Positions 59,518-64,000 of a stretch of 64,000 nt of DNA are shown piece after piece. Source of the DNA: CAZMVY01 sp964617875. Lineage in GTDB: Bacteria > Planctomycetota > Phycisphaerae > UBA1845 > PWPN01. The notes beneath the pieces are model-generated. The model was not told where the DNA came from. It saw nothing but the letters and a program-made list of their open reading frames with translations, and searched no databases. Location: contig CAZUAI010000025.1 in the NCBI GenBank assembly GCA_964617875.1, forward strand, positions 1-64,000. The letters run 5' to 3'. The position numbers were made by a program, and so were the translations under genes. Within the stretch, counting starts at the first letter, position 1; each line of letters opens with the position of its first letter.

Positions 59518-61125
59518 ATGCGCGGGCAGCGAGCGTTATGGCGGGTCGTCGGGATGGCCGCGGGCGTTGCGGGGTTCCTCCAGGGGTCGGCCCTCGCCAC
59601 CGGGCCGGAGGCCACGCGGCCGGCGACGATCATCGGCATGTACGTGCACCAGCATTGGTCGTACAACCACCCCTACGCCGCCCGCACGTGGACGCTCGAC
59701 GACTGGCGCGGCTACGCCGACGGCCTCCGGCAGATCGGTTATAACACGATCCTGGTCTGGCCCGTGCTCGAGACGATGCCCGACCCGCTCACGCCGAGCG
59801 ACCGTGCGAGCCTCGCGAAGATCGCCGCCGTCATCGACATGCTGCACAACGAAATGGGCATGCGCGTGTACCTGGCCCTGTGCCCGAACGTCGGCGCCGA
59901 CAACGCCGAAGCGGCAAAGGCGACGTTCGAGAAGCGGCGCTTCTTCCACTGCGACACCCGCATCAATCCCGGCGATCCCGCGGCGATGCGGGCGATGATC
60001 GCGTGGCGCGAGAAGCTCCTCCGCCCGCTGGCGGCGGCGGACGGCGTCGCCATTATCGACAGCGATCCCGGCGGCTACCCCGGCTCGACGAACGCGGAGT
60101 TCGTCAACCTGCTCGGCGAGCACCGGAAGATGCTCGACCGGCTGCGGCCGGGCATCGAGCTGTACTACTGGATGCACGTCGGCTGGGAGGGCTACTGCCG
60201 CTTCTACAAGACCGCGCGGTTCTCGTGGGGCACGGCGGAGGAGCAGGTGGACGTGCTCCGACGGCTGAAGGATCTGAACCCCGAACCCTGGGGCCTCGCC
60301 AACGGCCTCCCCCATGCGGAGAAGCTCGGCCTGGCCGACCGCGTCATCAGCTTCAACTACGGGCGGATCGAGGGCGAGCCGTCGTTTCCCATGACGAACT
60401 TCGGCGGTACAAGCGCCTACGAGGGCGGCAGGGGCGCGACCGCCCGCGGCGTCATGGGCAACGCGCAGACGCACTGCGTGCAGTTGCCGAATACGTTTGC
60501 CTTCGTCCGCGGCGCGACGGGCCGGCCGCTGGACGATGCGGATTACGTCCGCTTCGCCGACGACCTGATCCCGGGCCAGGGCGAGACGGTCGTGTCCGCG
60601 TGGAAGGCCCTCGCCGGCAATGACCCGGCAGCGATGTCCCGCCTCGCGGATCGGCTCGAACGCCTGCCGGACACAGACCTGCGCCCCGGCCGGCTGAAGG
60701 GCCTGCTTTTCGGCAGCCCGCGGCGGTTCGTGAACGACCTCGTGATGCAACTGCGGCTACGGGCTGCCTTTGTCGCTCTCCTGGCGGCAGCGGAAGAGAG
60801 GGACAAGGGCGAGAAGGAACAGACGACGGAGAAGGGTGCCGGACTCAAGACGGCGTTTGCGCGCTTCGTGGACGCCGCGGAGATCTGGCAGCGGCAGCAC
60901 GGCTACGAGAACGCATGGTCGTGGCCGGGCCTGCAGGAGACCCTGAAGAAACTCAACCTGCCCGCGATCAACGCGGTCGTGGACACTCAGTTCAGCATCG
61001 AGGCCGACCCGGACTCCAAGGCAAGGAAGACGCCCCTCGAACAAATCCAGGACAGCCTCCGACGGACCGAAAGCTACACCCCGCGCCTGCTTGAGGCGAT
61101 GAAAAAGGCCCTGCAGGAGATGTGA
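59518..61125 (+). CDS. Exported glycoside-hydrolase-like protein of unknown family
   Basis: A 535-residue protein with a signal peptide (cleavage after GSALA near residue 27). The body starts IGMYVHQHWSYNHPYAARTWTLDDW and continues with barrel-like strands: GYNTILVWPVLETM, MRVYLALCPNVGA, GVAIIDSDPGGYPGS and LYYWMHVGWEGY. Aspartates in IIDSDPGG sit where barrel enzymes hold catalytic acids. The C-terminal third is helical. It resembles TIM-barrel glycosidases but I cannot name a family. GAGG lies six bases before the ATG at 59518; frames back to 59458 lack a signal at the start. Confidence 0.7.
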   Translation: MRGQRALWRVVGMAAGVAGFLQGSALATGPEATRPATIIGMYVHQHWSYNHPYAARTWTLDDWRGYADGLRQIGYNTILVWPVLETMPDPLTPSDRASLAKIAAVIDMLHNEMGMRVYLALCPNVGADNAEAAKATFEKRRFFHCDTRINPGDPAAMRAMIAWREKLLRPLAAADGVAIIDSDPGGYPGSTNAEFVNLLGEHRKMLDRLRPGIELYYWMHVGWEGYCRFYKTARFSWGTAEEQVDVLRRLKDLNPEPWGLANGLPHAEKLGLADRVISFNYGRIEGEPSFPMTNFGGTSAYEGGRGATARGVMGNAQTHCVQLPNTFAFVRGATGRPLDDADYVRFADDLIPGQGETVVSAWKALAGNDPAAMSRLADRLERLPDTDLRPGRLKGLLFGSPRRFVNDLVMQLRLRAAFVALLAAAEERDKGEKEQTTEKGAGLKTAFARFVDAAEIWQRQHGYENAWSWPGLQETLKKLNLPAINAVVDTQFSIEADPDSKARKTPLEQIQDSLRRTESYTPRLLEAMKKALQEM

Positions 61126-61221
61126 TTCGGATCGGCGGGGCACAGGGCGCCGGCACGACAGAGCCCGGGACGCCGGCGACGGATGGTCTTGCCGCAGCCT
61201 CGCGGCCCGCGTCCCGCGGCA

Positions 61222-62067
61222 TCAGGCGATCAGCATCGTGCGCAGCCGCTCCAGCAAGTCCCGGCGGCGTGCGTCGCTCGCGTCGGACGGATCGCAACAG
61301 AAGAGCGTGCTCTCGCGGCAGCCGTGCTCGCGAATGCGGCCCAGGAGCGTCTCGATGCGGCGGGCGCACGCTTCCAGCGTCGGCGAGCGCGGGCCGGCGG
61401 CGCCGTTGAGCACGACGACGTCGCTCTCGATCATCGCATGGTATTCGGGTTGAAGCTGAATGCGCGACGCGATCTCGGCCCCGAGCGGCGACAGGGCAAA
61501 CCGCCGTACGTGGTGCTCCGACACCTCGATCTGCTCCTCGATCCCGTGCGGCGTGCGAACGCCCCTGCGGTGCCGAACGCCCTCGTCGTCGTCCATCGAC
61601 GCATCGTCGAACAGGCCGAAGATTTCCGATGCAAACGCGGCCGTGTCCTCCATGACCTGCTTCATCGCCGCCGACGCCTCCGCCGGACGCCGGAAAACCC
61701 GGTGCAGGTCGTCCGGCGCGGTCATCGCGAAGATGCGATGATCGTACGGGTGGGCGTGCCGCAGGCACGGATCGGAGTCGGCCTCGATGATCGCCGTGAC
61801 GATTTTCTGCTGCCGGCGGATCTTCGTGAGCACGTCGGGCAGCACCTCGAACACGCGTTCGGGCGTATAGCCGACACACTGCGCAGACGCCACGCCCTCC
61901 GCCGTCGTCACGTCCGGCTCGCCGCGAGAAGGCAACCCGTCGAGGTCGATCGGACACAGGCGGACATAGTGCGGCGGGCGACGGAGCACGTCGCGGGCGA
62001 GGAGCCTCGCCAGCATCGACTTGCCCGCCCCGCCCGGACCGCACACGAAGATCGTCGTCATCGGCAT
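61222..62067 (-). CDS. P-loop NTPase of unknown role
   Basis: A 281-residue protein that begins TTIFVCGPGGAGKSMLARLLA, a Walker A motif at residues 9-17. A kinase-like layout follows: VRLCPIDLDGLPSRGEPDV, then VTAIIEADSDPCLRHAHPYDH. A late VVVLNGAAGPRS strand resembles a second nucleotide-fold strand. The C-terminal part has three cysteines in the CRESTLFCC stretch. It lies 106 bp downstream of a DHDPS-family gene on the same strand. It could be a metabolite kinase or a MinD/CooC-type ATPase; the evidence does not decide. Confidence 0.6.
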   Translation of the reverse strand: MPMTTIFVCGPGGAGKSMLARLLARDVLRRPPHYVRLCPIDLDGLPSRGEPDVTTAEGVASAQCVGYTPERVFEVLPDVLTKIRRQQKIVTAIIEADSDPCLRHAHPYDHRIFAMTAPDDLHRVFRRPAEASAAMKQVMEDTAAFASEIFGLFDDASMDDDEGVRHRRGVRTPHGIEEQIEVSEHHVRRFALSPLGAEIASRIQLQPEYHAMIESDVVVLNGAAGPRSPTLEACARRIETLLGRIREHGCRESTLFCCDPSDASDARRRDLLERLRTMLIA

Positions 62068-62173
62068 ACGCTTCTCCGATCGTCCGGCTTCCTTGCGGCA
62101 CGGGCTTCCCGCCGGCTTCCGGATGCAGGCACGATGCCTGCACCATAACGACGCTCATGGACCGGAAGCAGCC

Positions 62174-63235
62174 TCAGCGCAGCCATTCGTCCCGATGCGC
62201 CGCCACGAAATCGTCGTCGCGCAGGTGCGGATACGTACGGCAGACGCGGTCGATCTCCTCCAGCTGCCCGGGCGACAGGTCCGCCGCCGGGTTCAGGCAC
62301 CACCGGCCGGCCAGCAGCCCCTGGCGGCACAGCACCTCGTGGATCCCCGGGATGCAGCCGGCAAAGGCGTGCGCGGGGTCAAACAGGGCCGCGTTGCTGT
62401 CGGTGACCTCCACGCCCCGCGCCAGCAGCTCGGGCGGAATGGACCCGCCGGCCGCGACGAAGCGGCGAAGCTCCGCGTGAAGCTCGACGGCCCGCCGCGT
62501 CCAGACGGCCCAGTGCCCGAGCAGCCCGCCGACGATCCGAAGCGTGACCGCCCGGCCGCCGGCGCGGAAACGATGCGCCGTCAGCAGATCGGCCACGATG
62601 TTGTCGTCGTTGCCGGTGTAGAGGGCGATGTCGCCCGCCCGGCCCGTCTCGGCAACGGCCCGCACGACGTCGATCGTCTGGTAACGGCTGAACGGGGCGA
62701 TCTTGATCGCGACAACGTTGGCGATCTCCGCGAAGCGGCACCAGAAGTCGAAGCCCAGCACCCGCCCGCCCGCCGCCGGCTGAAGGTAGAAACCGAACAG
62801 CGGCAGAACCTCGGCCACGGCCCTGCAATGCGCGATCAGCTCGTCCACAGTTGCGGCGGCCATCGCGCCGAGGCTCAGCAGCCCGGCGTGATAGCCGAGG
62901 TCGGCGGCGACACGCGCCTCGGCGACGGCCTGTGCCGTCCTGCCGCAGATGCCTGCCACGGCGACCGCCGACCGGCCCGTTGCGGCGGCATCTTCGCGGA
63001 TCGCCCCGATGCCCAGTTCGAGCACGGGCCGGTACAGCCCCACCTTCGGGTCGCGAATCTCGAACTGCGTCGTATGCACGCCGATCGCCAGCCCGCCGGC
63101 CCCCGCCGCGAGGTAGTACCGGCTCAGCGCCCGCTGGCGGCGCTCGTCGAGCTTCCGCTCGGCCGTCAACGCAAGCGGGTGCGCCGGAATCACCAGGCCC
63201 CGACGCAGGGCGTCACGGGTTGCATTCGCATCCAT
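62174..63235 (-). CDS. Dihydrodipicolinate synthase-family aldolase/lyase
   Basis: A 353-residue TIM-barrel protein. The typical start (RRGLVIPAHPLALTAERKLDE) and YYLAAGAGGLAIGVHTTQFE lead to a catalytic strand VVAIKIAPFSRYQ whose lysine would form the Schiff base. The conserved tyrosine region is FGFYLQPAAGG. A long C-terminal extension of about 70 residues is unlike bacterial DapA, so a sugar-acid or keto-acid lyase is more likely than lysine synthesis. ATG at 63244 is an alternative start. No ribosome site is obvious. Confidence 0.8.
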   Translation of the reverse strand: MDANATRDALRRGLVIPAHPLALTAERKLDERRQRALSRYYLAAGAGGLAIGVHTTQFEIRDPKVGLYRPVLELGIGAIREDAAATGRSAVAVAGICGRTAQAVAEARVAADLGYHAGLLSLGAMAAATVDELIAHCRAVAEVLPLFGFYLQPAAGGRVLGFDFWCRFAEIANVVAIKIAPFSRYQTIDVVRAVAETGRAGDIALYTGNDDNIVADLLTAHRFRAGGRAVTLRIVGGLLGHWAVWTRRAVELHAELRRFVAAGGSIPPELLARGVEVTDSNAALFDPAHAFAGCIPGIHEVLCRQGLLAGRWCLNPAADLSPGQLEEIDRVCRTYPHLRDDDFVAAHRDEWLR

Positions 63236-63379
63236 GACAGCCATTATCGCCGCCGGCCTCCGCCGCACAATCCGCCCCCCCGACCGCCGGGAACGGCCGG
63301 GCGGAGGCTTCGCCCTCCACTCGACCCTCTGTGGTGCAGCATGCCGAGCCGCAGGGTATAGTCGTGTCCGGAGAACCGC

Positions 63380-64000
63380 GTGCGTTGCGAACGACCATCA
63401 GGATCCGGCCCGCATGAACGCCCGGACGGGCGCCCTGGCATTCGTCGGCATCGACGGAGTCTTTCGCACCTCGGCGGGGCGACGCGCACCGTCGGCGATG
63501 CGCGGCACGCCGCCGACCTCGCCCGAGCCCTCGACACCGGCGACGACGAAGGCCGCGCCCTCACGCATGGCTTCCACGCCTATCCCGCCCGCATGCACCC
63601 GCTGACGGCCGAACGCGTGATCGCGGCGAGGCTGGCCGGAACCCCCTCGGCCGGCGATGAGAGGTCCGCCGCGACGATCCTCGACCCGTTCTGCGGCTCC
63701 GGCGCGGTGGCCGTCGAGGCCCTGCGGGCCGGCTGTCGGTTCGTCGGCGGCGATGTGAGCCCGGTCGCGCTGGAAATCGCCTGGGTCCGCACACGGCGCT
63801 GGCCGGCGGCCCGGTGCCGCGGGATCGAAGCGGGCGCCGCTCGCGCCGCCCGCGTGGCGACGGATCTCGCCCGCGCGAAACGCCGCCCGCCGCGATGGGT
63901 CTTCGAGGAGTCGTCCTGGTACGACCGGGCGGCGCTCCGCGATGTCTGGGCACTTCGCGACGCCGTCGAGTCGGAGAAAGACGCCGACCTGCGAAGGGTC
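63380..64000 (+). CDS. DNA/RNA methylase-like SAM methyltransferase, 3' end cut by window edge
   Basis: The frame opens at 63362, and the only start before the core is GTG at 63380; it runs on to the window end without a stop (207 codons visible). An N-terminal HGFHAYPARMHPL segment precedes the SAM motif ILDPFCGSGAVAVEAL and GGDVSPVALEIAW, an arrangement of TRM11-like or site-specific DNA methylases that start with a conserved His/Tyr/Arg stretch. The region before HGFHAYP is poorly conserved and arginine-rich, so the start is uncertain. It is divergent from the DHDPS-family gene. The target base and partner genes lie outside the window. Confidence 0.7.
   Translation, partial: MRCERPSGSGPHERPDGRPGIRRHRRSLSHLGGATRTVGDARHAADLARALDTGDDEGRALTHGFHAYPARMHPLTAERVIAARLAGTPSAGDERSAATILDPFCGSGAVAVEALRAGCRFVGGDVSPVALEIAWVRTRRWPAARCRGIEAGAARAARVATDLARAKRRPPRWVFEESSWYDRAALRDVWALRDAVESEKDADLRRV

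Overview
This is a GC-rich bacterial segment with densely packed genes, many ATGA-type start/stop overlaps, and much secreted and lipoprotein content. A planctomycete is the best guess. The clues are a formylglycine sulfatase, a large secreted PHP / beta-propeller / TIM-barrel set, an RdgC-like protein of a type I recall from planctomycetes, and the N-terminal relic of an integrase type I also recall from planctomycetes. The assignment is inference from gene content; there is no rRNA or other phylogenetic marker beyond one tRNA.

Positions 1-18.1 kb look like a photo-oxidative stress and membrane-lipid block. It holds DUF1365 (cut by the window edge) with a cyclopropane-fatty-acid synthase, then a convergent operon of a B12-binding radical SAM enzyme, a DUF1295 reductase-like membrane protein, a second CFA/coclaurine-N-methyltransferase-like enzyme and DUF2177. 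Next come DoxX, TspO, a DUF4185 protein, a DCC thiol protein, a lipoprotein peroxiredoxin and a type II NADH dehydrogenase. An SDR-membrane protein-FeS photolyase run and an O-antigen-ligase-like membrane protein close the block.

A single initiator tRNA lies at about 18.5 kb, with the N-terminal relic of a tyrosine-type integrase just downstream of its 3' end, so this tRNA was probably an attachment site. Positions 18.7-28.9 kb carry secreted proteins and one coherent envelope unit: an ECF sigma factor, an anti-sigma factor, a PDZ protein and a frameshifted lipoprotein. An esterase lipoprotein, a sulfatase and a 47-residue lipoprotein not resolved by length-filtered ORF calling follow.

Positions 29-46 kb hold a TMTC-like membrane/TPR protein, an HD protein, Hsp20 plus Lon, a split MacA-MacB-NodT efflux operon, an RdgC-like protein, and a CoA-transferase/GNAT fusion paired with an ADP-forming acyl-CoA synthetase. 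Positions 46.6-49 kb hold a Ni/Co ECF transporter (CbiM-PDGLE, CbiQ, CbiO). An RND pump with its adaptor follows. Then come a rhodanese/DUF2892 pair and a divergently transcribed ECF sigma/zinc anti-sigma pair.

Positions 55.4-63.2 kb carry carbohydrate-associated secreted proteins (a PHP-domain protein, a PL22-like propeller, an alpha/beta-hydrolase-like protein without a nucleophile, a TIM-barrel-like protein), a P-loop ATPase and a DHDPS-family aldolase. The right edge cuts a DNA-methylase-like gene that starts at about 63380. No rRNA, CRISPR array or intact insertion sequence is visible.
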